Origin: Ligustrum vulgare
Taxonomy: Eukaryota; Streptophyta; Magnoliopsida; Lamiales; Oleaceae
Length of the DNA stretch: 64,000 nt
NCBI GenBank assembly: GCA_963555705.1
Contig: OY743171.1
Span: 25,414,852 to 25,478,851 of the forward strand
Reading direction: 5' to 3'
The notes under the pieces were generated by a model. It had not been told where the DNA came from and searched no databases. It saw only the letters and a list, made by a program, of their open reading frames with translations. The position numbers were made by a program, and so were the translations under genes. Every line of letters begins with the position of its first letter. Position 1 is the first letter of the stretch. This document shows positions 24,102-35,827 of the stretch, piece by piece.

Positions 24102-25137
24102 AATACCCCCAAAGTTGAAAACTTATATGTCCTCAGACAAAAAATAACTTAACTCAAATAAAAGTTAGAGCAACCTTTGGTTAGAAAGCTTTTCGTATGT
24201 CTCAAGTTTGGAATTGTTGAGTCAAAACTACAAAAACTTCAAAATTATAGTGTTAATATCAATTCATACCTATTCAATGCAAAACTGATGTGTGTATGTG
24301 CTTGAAGATTTATACAAAACACCGTGAAGTCACAAATTGATTCGATTCCCAACCCCTAATGGTCAAATGTTTCCTTCCTTCTCTGGTAATATACCCACCT
24401 CGAAACTTATATTTTTTTCTTTACCCGAGGTGCAATTCTAAGGTTGAAATAATATACAAATCCTCCCCCTCTCTAGTTTTTATTTGCTTAATAAATTGTA
24501 GCTCAACACGTCAACAAATAAGGATTCTCCAAAATTTTGATTGCTTCAACCTCAAAGAATCAATTGGGCTATTGGACATCAAAGGCCAAATTCTCTCCAA
24601 CGGGATTTAATCAAGGCATTAGTGTGTCTTCTGTTTCATGCACCTGCTTTTTTCGCTTTTTTAATAAATTAAAAGATAAAAATGATCGTATAGGAGAACG
24701 ATGATGTCTCCTATAATTTTCGAATCATAATACTTTTATTTTTCCATGATCAGTGCTATGTCCCTCATTTGTTCTAAAAATACACCTTCAAAAGGATTAA
24801 CCTAACTTTCATCCCATTAGCCTAGACAACCCACACAGATAACTCACACACGGAATCCTCTTCTATCTTGATATCTCCTTACAACTGTACAGCCTCCCCA
24901 AACTTTCCTAAAATTGGCTCAAGAATGTATAATTTTTTTTGAATGTTTTGGTTTAGCATCTAAGGTCTATTATTTTCAAGTGATATCAAGTTTCACCTAA
25001 ATAAGCATAAATTAGCCGAACCCACAATTTGAAGCTTAACACTTGATTCCAATCTATACATTATTGTTGGCAATGTCATCTAATCCACACAAACACACAA
25101 AAGTAATTAAATTTCTTTTTTAAAAAAAAATTAGAGA
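24102..25137 (-). other. Internal 3' region of the second Athila/Tat-like element
   Basis: It begins with the polypurine tract and is non-coding and AT-rich. The TTAGAAAGCTTTTCG and ATCCCGTTGGAGAGAAT blocks suggest the same region type as 1-1600. It continues beyond two nested solo LTRs to about 28400. Small ORFs are not supported. Confidence 0.45.
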
Positions 25138-25142
25138 ATGTG

Positions 25143-26683
25143 TGTAACGCCCCGATTTCTAATAACTCGGAATGTCACTTCTCCTTTAAATCTAAAAGAC
25201 TTTTAAAAAAATTGAGGACTAAAATATAAATCTCAAAAAAGTCAAAACATTAACATCAAAGTAACTCTCCCTCTCCATTTTCGTTAACAGAGAGAGACAC
25301 GATAGAGGAGAGGCGGAAGGGGAGGGCCAAACGGCCCATCTCCTCTGTGAGCTTCCGGCGATGGCGCCGCCGGAACATGGCGGCGGTGGGTGTGGTGCGA
25401 GTGTGAGAAAAAATGGAGAAGGTATATTGGGCGATTTTGGAGCGATTTGGGGCTGAAACCGAGGCTCAATTTCGAGCTTGGGTTGATACTCTCCGACGAT
25501 ATTCCAGTCCATACGAGGCAACGGTTGAAGGTAAGGTATTTGGTGGGTCTATTCTTGGGTTTTGCTTGGTGTTTGGGTGTTGATTGTGGGAGTTCTCGAG
25601 GTTGGATAGGGGAGGGTAGTCACGGTTCGATGGTGGCTGGGTGGTGGTTGCATGTTTTGGATTGTTTTTGTGTTGTATTGGCTGGGTCCTTGTGGTGGTT
25701 GTGCGTGTGATGGAGATGATTGCAGATTGTGCAGTGGAGTTTGGTTGTTTTGGTGGTGAAAAACGAACTGAGCTGTGAAAGTGGTGATGGTGATTCGAGC
25801 AGTGAAGGGGTCTCGAGCTCGGGTTGTGTGGTTTTGTTTGCTGTTGAATTGATGTTGATGATATGTGGTGTGGCAGCTGGCTTTTGAATTTTTCTTATGT
25901 CCTTCAACTCATTATTTGAATCAAAGATGACTTTAGGCTCACGAATGTGTTACGAAAGATTGTGGATGGCTGAAATCAGTAAGGAAAGTGCAGTTGGGAT
26001 CTGAAATTGTGCTTGGTTTGATCTTTATATTATGTTTACGGTTTGAAGATTGTGGGTGGATTGATGTTTTGGCAGTGAACTCACAGATTGGAAAGTGGTT
26101 CAAGTTGATATGATACAGATTGGAGGAGACGGTGAAGAAGTTTGAGAGAGAGAGAGAGGAAAACATACCTAGAAGTCTCGTGATGTTTGGTGTGTCGAGG
26201 GCAATGAGATGAGGGATCTATTTAATAGTTGATTTAGCTGTTTAAACATGGTAGTATAGGTTGAATCTTGATTTATGGAAAACTTGTAAGAATTTTGGAA
26301 AGGAGTGTCGATTGTGTAAGGAAAAAAAATTGGGGAGGAAGAAACTGTTGAATTGGTTGGGCCAATAAATGATTTATTGGGTTTTGAATGAGCTTGAATG
26401 ATTGGTAAAAACATTTTGACTTAGGGAGTTGGATTGGATTAAAACATTTAAAATTGTGACTTAATATAATTAAAACTTGGACTTTTGAAAATAAACTGTG
26501 ATATTGAAATATTTTTGATAAAAATTGGAATTTGACTAAGATTTTAAATAAATTTAATTTCACTTAATTGGTTAGACGAACTCGCGTTTAAATATAAATA
26601 AATGAATGGGCAAAGTCGAAGAGACACATTTTTAAAATAAAAATATTTATTAGAATAAATCACAAAAGTTCTCGGTCGCTACA
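25143..26683 (-). repeat. Solo LTR, 1.54 kb, chromovirus-type gypsy family
   Basis: The ends are TGTAACGCCCCGATTTC and TCTCGGTCGCTACA, with the perfect TSD ATGTG at 25138-25142 and 26684-26688. The ends match the family of the LTR at 43312-45045, whose polypurine tract gives the minus orientation. The GC-rich 25290-25560 part yields overlapping frames on both strands (such as MWCECEKKWRRYIGRFWSDL); it is an LTR-internal block, not a host gene. Confidence 0.9.
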
Positions 26684-26727
26684 ATGTGTCTCAAGAGTCA
26701 AAACTGATCCTAAGAAAATTAGCATAT

Positions 26728-28163
26728 TGATAAGTGTATTTTATACACTTATTTATATGTCTAAATTAGAATAAAAGTTACCTAATTGTTTGTTACTTGT
26801 CTACGTTGCAGAAAATATCCTAAAATCAATTGGAAGAAGGAATTGAATCAAATAAAGGTCAAATGGATGACAATTGGAGCTTAAATTGTGCATGAAGGCA
26901 ATTGGAACAAGAGAGAAGTTAGTTGAAAGAAACGAAGTTTGGGGACCAAATTGATGCAATTGGAAGTTGAAGGATTGAAGTGCAATAAAATAATGGGGAC
27001 CTACTTAAAAAACATTTGAAGATTGAAATTGCAGCTCTAGAGTGAAACTGCAGGGCCGCATTATTTTAGCCAGCGCGGTAGTGCCGCTTTCTGGCTAAGC
27101 CGTAACTCTGGTCTTTTTCAACAGGGTTTCTTCCTTGTTGCCTAAGTTTCTTCTACAACTATATATACAACTTCTCATTCACGAAATCAGGGTCTTCGTC
27201 AAACCCTTTGCACAACCTCTAAGCATCATAATTCATAGTTCTATCATTAAAACCTTGGAGGCGAAAATCAAGACAAAGGCGGGGAATTGAAGATTATCAA
27301 CGGGGAGTGGATTCTTGGTGCAAGACTTCCTTCCTTTTGTTAATTTGATAAACTCTAATGCATTGTAATTTATATTTCTGGGTTTTTATTTATTTATTGA
27401 TAAACAACTAATCTTTTAGTCGGGACAAACGATGTAGCTTAGTTTTATACTTTTAATTCTACAATTCAAGTAACTAATCTTTTAGTCGGGACAAACAATG
27501 TAGCTTAGTTTTATGCTTTTAATTCTACAATTCAAGTTTGCGTATAAGTTACATGTGTTGATTTATTTATTATGTTTATTGCTTGAATTATTTGATCAAT
27601 AATTCATAGTTTTTATGGTTTATTTTCATAATCCAAGAAGCGAATTAATAGACTAGACCATGATAATAAATCCAGAAATTTCAACAAAATGATAGAGATA
27701 TGAATTTGTGATTGCATGTGATCAATTGTAAACTCCTATGATATTTTATGCATTTAACTAAGGAATAATTTTGACCCTTTATAGAGATATATGGTTGACT
27801 TAGTAAGATATAATTGATTTAAACTTGATATGGGGAATTTCAATATACAGTAGTGAATTCGATCGAATAAATTAATCGGAAAAAACTTGAATATTGAATT
27901 TAAAAGTATTGATTATGGTGAATCTTGAGTCCCAACACTTTTAAACATCAATTTAGAAAATCCGTAGTTGTAGTCTTTTCTTTTGCTTTTTAATTAGGAT
28001 ATTTTAGTTATATAACTCATCACAATTTGACCGTTCAAATAAGGAGAAAACTAACATAATTTCAATACTTCATTTCAATCCTTGTGGGAATGATAATTCG
28101 GACTCTAAAAGTCCACTTTATTACTTGATTGCGATATTGTACACTTACAATTTAGTTACATCA
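26728..28163 (+). repeat. Solo LTR, 1.44 kb, Athila-like
   Basis: It starts TGATAAGTGTATTTTATAC and ends GTTACATCA, flanked by the perfect TSD CATAT at 26723-26727 and 28164-28168. The end-block CCTTGTGGGAATGATAATTC plus AGTCCACTTTATTACTTG matches the LTR at 1614. There is no internal sequence, hence a solo LTR. It sits only 39 bp from the previous solo LTR's TSD. Confidence 0.9.
27406..27537. repeat. 66-bp tandem duplication inside the solo LTR
   Basis: Two adjacent copies (27406-27471 and 27472-27537) of AACTAATCTTTTAGTCGGGA... differ at only a few bases. Confidence 0.9.
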
Positions 28164-28168
28164 CATAT

Positions 28169-28495
28169 CTTGTAATTTTACAAACAACAAATTTTTATTT
28201 ATTTTTGAAAGTATTTTAACTTAATTATAGAATGCGTCTTGAGAGTAAATAACTCTGTGTTCAGTCATCTCTAATTAAATTAGAATACACAATAAAATAA
28301 AAACACACATAACAAGCAATCTACTCCAAACAAAATCCGAAAGTGTCCTCAATGTCACCAAAGAAAAAGAGAGATATTACCTAGTTTTTGCAGCTATAAC
28401 AAAACATGCCTGAAAATTATAAAAATCAACAAGAATGAAAATGCTGCGAGTAAAATTAAAGGATAAAAATTTCCACATTTCACAATTTTAACTTC
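28169..28495 (-). other. Continuation of interrupted element, no gene seen
   Basis: AT-rich sequence following the solo LTR; no ORF. Confidence 0.35.
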
Positions 28496-28499
28496 AAAT

Positions 28500-29197
28500 C
28501 TAACTCATCCGAGTCCATTTTTGTTTGCTGCTTTCTGGTAATGACCAATCAATCTGAGCTCGTCAAACAGTTTGGCAACCTCCCTCTGCTCAAGATCGCG
28601 TTCTTGGATTGTTACAGAGAGAACTACTTCCACCTTCCCAACCTTTTCCTTAGCAATATTAACCTTAGAAGCCCCATATTGTACAGAAAGGAGCTAGCCG
28701 GCGATTTCATCCCGCTTTAGGCCTTGAAGCATGATACCTTTCCCAATGCTAAGCATCTACAAAACAAGCAAAGAAGTTAGATATTTTTCAAACTAAAAGT
28801 CTAAATTCACAAAAGATGAAGGTGGGGAATTTTTACACACAAGGCCGCACTCATAAATTGTTCAACCCCTCTTTCAGGGCCGACTTCTGATTTATACTTC
28901 TCCATCATGCTGGGGTAGAGAGACTCACACATTTTCTTCTAGCACTCCATCAGAGTAGGACCTTGTGCTGGATCCTCGGCCTCTGAGGTAGGTTCTTGTC
29001 TAAGAGGGGACTGGGCTGCAGGGGACCATTGACCTCTAGTTGGGGGGCCTCCATATTGCATCAAGATGTTATCCATTGCCCGGAGGAAGTAGAATGTGCC
29101 CGTTTTGTGGTCTTCCTCCTCACTACTCCTTCTTTTGTCCTCTTGGTCGCAAAAGTCTGTGCTTTAGCCTCAACAACCGACTTTAGTGCTTTGGAAT
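28500..29197 (-). pseudogene. Unrecognised two-exon coding remnant with coiled-coil C-terminus
   Basis: On the minus strand a start at about 29205 gives MAFDSKALKSVVEAKAQTFA then KRTKEG, a basic stretch. After a stop and a frame change comes EAEDPAQGPTLMEC, a TAG, and KKMCESLYPSMMEKYKSEVG up to about 28850. A likely intron (28758-28850) precedes MLSIGKGIMLQGLKRDEIAG, a stop, then a charged heptad-like stretch with IQERDLEQREVAKLFDELRL. Composition is clearly protein-like and GC is above its surroundings. I do not recognise the family. It could be an accessory ORF or gag-like protein of the minus-strand gypsy element, or a captured gene. At least two stops and one frameshift make it non-functional. 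Confidence 0.45.
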
Positions 29198-29229
29198 CAA
29201 ACGCCATTCTTGCAAACAAGACCGAGTAA

Positions 29230-30115
29230 AGGATGAGAACTCATGCAAGACAATAAAACTTTTTAAAAAAGAGATAAGGGAAGAATGGACCCCAAGGGCA
29301 TTAAAACTATCTTTCCCACTAATGTAGACAAAACTATTACATCAGGGTAAATACATCAACTCCAATACACATTTACATAGGTCAACCGTTGTTTCGACCC
29401 CTAGATACCTATATAATACACACACAAAAAATAAATAAATAAAACTAATCAGCAAGTAATTGATTTTCTAGTGCTGTGTATGCCTCGTTTATTTGGTTTG
29501 GTTTTGCTTGGTAAGTATTAGTTATAATGCTTATTATAAACTATATTACAAAATTTTGAAATGGTATAATTTATATCAAGGGGGAAGGTTAGCGATCCAG
29601 CACATATTTTGGCTTGGAAAGTTATAAAGTTGCTTTCTTTGAACAAAAGAAAATTAGAGGCCACTTACCATCAAATACTTCCAACTATCCATCCAATTGA
29701 ATATTATTTGGAAGTTCAAAGTTTACAATATATAGGAAGTTCAATTAGAAAGTATAATTATATATAGGCAAACTTTGATTTAATTCTACAAACAACCAAG
29801 AATGCCAAGAACATCAACAAAATCGAATTTCAACTGAGATGACTGTAGGCTTACAACCTCCAATTGGGAAAAGCAAAACCACCATTTTATCCCTCTTGAC
29901 AAGCCCTGCCACTAAATGTAAAAACCCCCCAAAAGTTATCCCCAAAATCAGTGGCGGATCCAGAAACTTTATTCAGCTCAGGCGAACATCAATAAACAAA
30001 ATTCCAACTAGGGTGGACTTCAGTAAAAATAACTATATTTTTTGAGTCGCGGTAAAAGAAATGCAAAAATATCTAACTAATTTTTTTTTCCACTGAATCC
30101 AGTATGGACAGCAGA
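29230..30115. other. AT-rich intergenic stretch, no gene seen
   Basis: No coding signal. A phrase CAGTGGCGGATCCAG at 29949-29963 resembles a known hAT-type terminus, but no matching inverted end or TSD was found. Confidence 0.35.
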
Positions 30116-30119
30116 CCTA

Positions 30120-31870
30120 CCTTGCCATGAGATAGATCTCTGCCCCTACCAAATCAAGCTTGATCAAGGCAAGAATATGAAGATCAATTTTTAGTGAAAA
30201 ATGATGAACTACACTTATTTCAAAAATAAGTCAACAGAGAGTGTTTATTTTGAAAGAATAGTCATGTTGTCCTTTAAAAAGAAATTTTGTTGCCTTTTAA
30301 AACCAAGAACTAACTTTCTTTTTAATAGACTAAAATGGCCCCCATTTTTCATCTATACAAAAACTCCCATGCATATAAAAACGGTTTTAACAATTTAATG
30401 CAACAACTAACAAATATTAGTGTCCAATCGGTTTTATGGTTGTAAGTCTTTTATTTTTTTTTTCCCCAATTACTTTTTGTAATCTCCAAAATTTCACAGG
30501 AGTATGTATTAAACAAGATAGCATTGTTCCATTTAAGAGTAAACAAGATAGGTTATCCATTGATAAAACAATCAGCATTGTTCCATTTAAGAGTAATTGC
30601 CAAATGATATTATGTCTATCCGTAAATTTGAGACTTACTGTTATACACGACATTTTGTATGATATGATTTGTAGCTATCATCTCTATCAAATGATATAAC
30701 ATGCACAAATGTCACCAATTTCAAAATCCTATGAAAACGTATGAAGTCATCATGCTTCATTCTAACTTTATTGAAAGCACTAATTTCTTTCAATTCTTAA
30801 GTTGTATTAAGGATTTTCACAAAATAAACTACACCATCAATAGTAAAATATATTTACTAGTAGATTTTGAATCCTTGCATTGGATATCCAATTTTCAACA
30901 TCATGCGCATATTAATTTTAACAAGGCATTCATTGCAGTGTAGTTTATCATTTCAAATATTTTTGAATATCATAATATTCTAATTTGAAGAAAGCAACGA
31001 CATCCCCCCACAAATCTTGGGTTGCATTTGAAGTTTAATTGAGAATGTTATACAAACAATCATCATACACCCACAATACTGGGTTAGGCTAGAACTTATA
31101 GTTCATCATCTCTTTTAAAGTTCTATCATGTTTTTATTTATGTTTATCCACTCACTTCTAGTCAACACAGAAATGGCTAGAAACATCAATGAAAGCTCAT
31201 ATACTTTCATATTTAAGACGGTCAATAATAACCACTTTCTGTTTAAGGTCCATGACATTTAATATATCATTCTTGTATTCTTTTGTATAAAAGGGCTTTC
31301 AACCTTTCCTCCTTTTCACAAAAGGTAATTTTAAGAATGTGACTTGTAGACCTTGCTATCCCCATAAAGATTTGGATAGATCCAAGTTTATGTTAAGAAT
31401 GAATTGTTCGACCCCACGATACCTAGGTCAAATTAATTTTAATATTCATTAACACTATTCACATTCTTCATTTTATAGAGGCAAACCTCATAATGAATAA
31501 ATACACTTGTTGTGCAATTATAAGAAATATGATAATATAATATAATATAATATTATCTTCTAATTTGCACAAGTACCACCTCACAATTTATCAAATTAAG
31601 TGAGGTTTTCCATGAAATAGACCATTGTCCTTATGAAATTATCATTTAAGATGAACAATAATTATACCAACAAATAGTAACTTAATCTTCAACAAGATAA
31701 GCGAGTATATAATTAGGATACAACAAAATTATATCAATGTACACAACATAAGCAATAAAACTTATTACTTTCTACTAATAGAGGTTCATAGAATTCTTCT
31801 AATCAAAATTTAATATCGATCCATGCACTAAAACAGAATATAGCATGCACAACCATAAGAAAAATTCGTC
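30120..31870. other. AT-rich stretch, weak minus-strand coding signal
   Basis: Between about 30970 and 31340 minus-strand codons give protein-like pieces (for example PFYTKEYKNDILNVMDL and NPVLWVYDDCLYNIL) broken by at least five stops. I cannot assign them. The rest holds nothing I can support. Confidence 0.25.
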
Positions 31871-31877
31871 TTAAGAT

Positions 31878-32601
31878 TGTTGGATAAAATTAGTGCATAA
31901 TTATATTATTTTAATGAAAAAAAATCCGTTCATACAAAGGCGATTAAATAACGACTTACACTTGCAAAATATCAAATATATTTGACTTACCGAAATCATA
32001 ATATGCACATATAATTTCGACTTGCTAACATGGAGAAATTAGGAGATAAAATGAAACGAGGTATGCGAATGCAAATCTCCTTAAGACGAATTTCTCCCTC
32101 TACACTGTTGCTAACTGTATCAAATGGATGTCCATCTCCCAAGATACAACGTTTCTTCCAAAATTAATATAGCACACTATTAATTTTGTCAGGCGAACCA
32201 ATGCTTGACTATACTCTTCAAGAACGGAATTGACATCGAATAATAAATATCAAATACGAAACTCAAAATAATTTGGAAATTATTTTGACAGAATTTGGAG
32301 AAAGAAAGAGCTAGAAATCAATTATATTGAATTGATTTGGAGTGAATTAAATGGAATTAGGAGGGTCCAATTTATAGATTTTAATGTGTCTCTTTTAATG
32401 GTCATATCTTTTGGTACAAAATCATGTCAACCATTAGATCGCACCATTTCATTATTGATGCTGTAGATTGCAACTTATAAAAAGTAATGACTCTTTATTA
32501 TGCACCTTTTGCATTTTGAAGAGTCGCACCCAATCAACACACCTATTGGAGACTTATTCCAATTCACACATTTAATCATTAATTAACCCTAAATTCCAAC
32601 A
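31878..32601 (-). repeat. LTR-like unit, 724 bp
   Basis: Bounded by perfect inverted ends TGTTGGA / TCCAACA. On the minus strand it starts TGTTGGAATTTAGGG and carries a TATA-like CTATAAATTGG (rc of about 32370-32380), as copia LTRs do. No TSD (AAGAT versus ACTAG) and no primer site were found beside it. It may be one LTR of a broken element. Its right end lies 5 bp from a CACTA terminus. Confidence 0.5.
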
Positions 32602-32606
32602 ACTAG

Positions 32607-32650
32607 CACTAGAACAAAAACAGCCTTTTGTAAAAGTTCAAAAAATATTG
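32607..32650 (+). mobile_element. CACTA-2 left terminus (44 bp before copia-2)
   Basis: The terminus CACTAGAACAAAAACAGCC is followed by TTTTGTAAAAGTTC, closely matching the end at 60821 and, less well, 3464. The sequence resumes at 38456 after copia-2 with CCAAAAGGATTTTGCAGCAT, which aligns with 3508-3525. The right end was not found. A weak candidate is CTGTTTTTCATATTAG at about 40309-40324. Confidence 0.7.
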
Positions 32651-32965
32651 TGTTACGATTTATAGACTCAAAATCGTCACAAAGTAACCACAAAGAGATC
32701 TAAACAAAAAAAAACTTCGAAGAACTTTATTAATCAAAAAAAGAAAAATACAGAATCATAAGGGTTTTATATAGATCGAAGAGAAAACCTCAAAAATACT
32801 CAAAACTCGTACAAATCACAAAGAAATTCAAAACTTACAGATCAAAACTATAAAAATACCACACAGAATAATCTTTGATTGTTCACACAGAATCAGAGAA
32901 CAAATATTACACAGGAAATTGCACGAGACATGAGATTTCTCTCTACAGACTCAATATCACGAAGC

Positions 32966-33043
<78 letters not shown>

Positions 33044-33300
33044 CATATTCTGGAAGAATGGAATGAGAAGAGCCACAGATCCATCCTTATCACATAATGG
33101 ACAGATGAGATTCAGCTAATATGATCCAACGGTTGTAATATAAAGGCGGTGTATCAGTTGGGCCAGGGATCTGGGTTCTTGCATGGGCCGAAAGTTGGGT
33201 TTCCAGAATTGGGTATTATTTATTAAGAATTGGGCTTCGGCTTTGGATTTCTAATTTGACCTGGCTTTTGATTTTTTGGGCTGGTCCAATTGGTTCAACA
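32651..33300 (-). repeat. copia-2 3' LTR
   Basis: 650 bp. Just outside it (33301-33312, minus strand GAGATGGAGAT) lies the polypurine tract. A TATA-like box (rc of TTTTATATA, about 32765-32773) corresponds to that of the 5' LTR. Confidence 0.95.
32970..33043. repeat. (AG)n microsatellite in the 3' LTR
   Basis: About 74 bp of uninterrupted AG. The 5' LTR has the same repeat at only about 41 bp (38146-38186). It yields Arg-Glu or Leu-Ser frames that are not genes. Confidence 0.95.
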
Positions 33301-33350
33301 ATCTCCATCTCAATTGGATCAGCTACCCATGCAAAATGTATAGAACAATA

Positions 33351-33928
33351 TCAAAATTCTAATAAATTCAGAAACTTCAAAGCATCTTTAAATTTACTTA
33401 TTGGAATTATTTTTGTTCCAGCATCTGCTGGATTTAGGTTGGTTGGAATTTTTACAAGTTTGACAATTCCTTTTTCAGTAATATCTCTAATAAAATGGAA
33501 CTTTACATCTACATGTTTTGATCTATTATGAAAAACAGGATTTTTGCAAAGATGTAAAGCACTAAGACTGTCAGTAAAAATCTTAGTTTCAGAATTGTCA
33601 ATGCAACCAATTTCAGACAGTAAATTTTTAACCAGATTCATTCTTTCACTGCATCTGTGGCAGCTATATATTTTGCCTGAGTTGAAGATAAAGCAACAAG
33701 TTTTTTTAGCTGAGATTTCCAGCTAATACAAGAATAATTTAAGGTAAAGAAATATGCAGATGTTGATTTCCTATTATCAATATTTCCAGTAAAATCAGAA
33801 TCATCAAAACCTTTTAACTTGAAATCAGTTTTAGTTTTAGAGAAAGCTAAACTAACTCCTGCAGATCCTTTATGATATTTCAATAAAGATTTCAAGGCTT
33901 CCCATTGTAACTCACCAGGATTACTCAT
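33351..33928 (-). pseudogene. copia-2 RNase H domain
   Basis: Two overlapping frames. 33638-33928 starts MSNPGELQWEALKSLLKYHK and contains KSTSAYFFTLNYSCISWKSQ and STQAKYIAA. 33351-33641 contains IFTDSLSALHL, the metal-binding TDS region, then KHVDVKFHFIRD and NPADAGTK, the C-terminal RNase H blocks. A single frame change at about 33640 separates them; otherwise the domain is well kept. Confidence 0.9.
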
Positions 33929-34859
33929 AAATCTACTAAATCAGTTTTACTTTTCTTTTCAAATCCTTTTGGCTAGTGCATAAATATAGTTTCATCTAAT
34001 GAACCATAGAGAAAAGCATTTTTAACATCAATTTGTTCTAGTTCTAATTCAAATTGAGCAACTAAAGCAAATAGAATTCTGATTGAAGTAAATTTAACAA
34101 CAGGAGATAAATTTCATTATAATCAATCCCTTCTTTTTGAGAAAAACCTTTTGCAACAAGCCTAGCTTTGTACCTAGGTTTCACATTTTTGGACTCACTT
34201 TCTTTTATTTTATAAATCCATTTGCAATCAATAATCCTTTTATTAACAGGTTTATCAACTAAAATCCAAGTACCATTTTTAATTAGAGAATCCATTTCTT
34301 CTTGCATTGCTGCAAGCCAAAGATCAGAATCATCTGAAGAAATATCTTCTTCAAATGATTCTGGTTCATTCTGTAAAGGTTCTGAATATGTAAATGCAAA
34401 AACAAAATCAGGATCTTCAAACCTAAGAGGAGGTCTGATTTCTCTCCTAGATCTATCCCTAGCAAGTTGATAAGTGTCAAGACTAGGTTCAGTTTCTCTT
34501 TCAAGAATGATTTCAGTATATGGAACTGAACTGGTAGACTCTGGTTCAGGATTGTTATTACCAGAATGTAGGGGTTTCTCCACCTGAAACTGAGTATCAG
34601 GCAGATCATTATCATTATTCAAATGGTCTACACTCAGTTCAAAAGTAAGAAAGTCCTTTTCACTAAGAGGATCATCCAATATTTCATGTTTACAAGGGAA
34701 AAAAATTTCATTAAAAACAACAAATCTACTAATAATAACTCTATAACCTCCATGTTCTTTTACCCAAAGCATATAACCCTTAACCCCTTCTCCATAACCC
34801 AGAAATACACATTTTAAAGATCTGGGTTTCAGTTTGGTGTGAGTGAGCTGCACAGCCAA
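33929..34859 (-). pseudogene. copia-2 integrase tail and N-terminal RT, catalytic core deleted
   Basis: An open frame of 265 codons starts with integrase C-terminal sequence (KCVFLGYGEGVKGYMLW), passes an acidic linker, and enters RT at GTWILVDKPVNKRIIDCKWI and KARLVAKGFSQKEGIDYNEI. After a frame change, minus-strand codons near 33960-34050 give ELEQIDVKNAFLYGSLDE and PKGFEKKSK. The next recognisable residues, at 33928, already belong to the RNase H side (MSNPGE). The segment that normally lies between, with the KSLYGLKQ and YVDD blocks (nearly 200 residues in the family), is absent. Confidence 0.85.
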
Positions 34860-35798
34860 AACTTTTTAATTTTGAGAAATCAGGAAGAGAGTTATTCCAA
34901 ATCTAATCTGGAATTTTAAAACCAAGAGCACTGTAGGGAGAAAGATTAATCAAATGTGAAGCAGTTTTAACTACCTCACCCCAAAAAATTTTGGGCAAGT
35001 TTGAACCAAGTAATAGGCATGTGGTTCTTTCTAAAACAGTCCTATTCATTCTTTCAACAACTCCATTTTGCTATGGACTGTATGCTACAGTCCTATGTCT
35101 AAGCATACCTAAATTACTACAAAAAAAATCAAAGTCTTGGTTCCAGAATTCAAGGTCATTGCCAGTCATGATTATTTTGACCTTTCCGTCCTTTAAATTT
35201 TGGACTGAATTTATCCAATTTTTAAACACCCACACAATAGCATCTTTAGATTTTAACAAGTGAACCCAGGTTTTTCTGGAATAATCATCAACAATAAGTA
35301 GAAAATATTTAAAACCTGAAACAAAAATTGACTAGGCAGGACCCCACAAATTTGCATGCAAATATTCTAATATATTATTAGACTTATGTATGGCTTTGCT
35401 AAAAGAATTTCTCTTTGTTTTCCCAAAACACATTTTTCACGAAAGTCAAGTTTATGTACAACATCCTTTCCAAAAACACCCTTTTTCTCAAGCAATTTAA
35501 GACCTTTTTCACCTAAGTGTCCTAGTCTTTTATGCCACAAAACAGTTTTATCATTTTCAAAAATTGCATTGAAAGAATTGACACACAAAAGATGTGTTTT
35601 CAGAACATAAATTCCATTTGTTTTGGGAGTACTGCACAGTAAATAATTACCTTTAAATATACTAAGGTAACCTTTATATAGTCTAATTTCATAAAGTTCA
35701 GAATCTAGAACACCAAGAGAAATCAAATTTCTTTTCAAATCAGGTACATATCTGGTATGATTCAGAACATGCGTCTTGTTATTTTCAAGTTTCAACAT
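34860..35798 (-). pseudogene. copia-2 pre-integrase and integrase
   Basis: 35367-35798 contains HTRYVPDLKRNLISLGVLD, LWHKRLGHLGEKGLKLLEKK and KLDFREKCVLGKQ (pre-integrase HHCC). The core follows in another frame, with the end of the DD35E region readable as a YSP, TAG, QNGVVERMNRT sequence near 35020-35080 (minus): the stop replaces the usual Q, and the catalytic E of VVERMNR is present. Frame changes near 35260 and 35360 break it. Family role: insertion of cDNA into the genome. Confidence 0.85.
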
Positions 35799-35827
35799 GA
35801 CTTTACCAGTGCCTTTAATATCACAGG

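Noticed and set aside
25219..26563. GC-rich cluster of ORFs that looks like a gene promoter and first exon
   Set aside because: The whole stretch lies within a solo LTR with perfect TSD; related LTRs carry the same GC-rich leader block.
29949..30115. Possible hAT fragment starting CAGTGGCGGATCCAG
   Set aside because: Only one end resembles a hAT terminus; no inverted partner or 8-bp TSD could be found.
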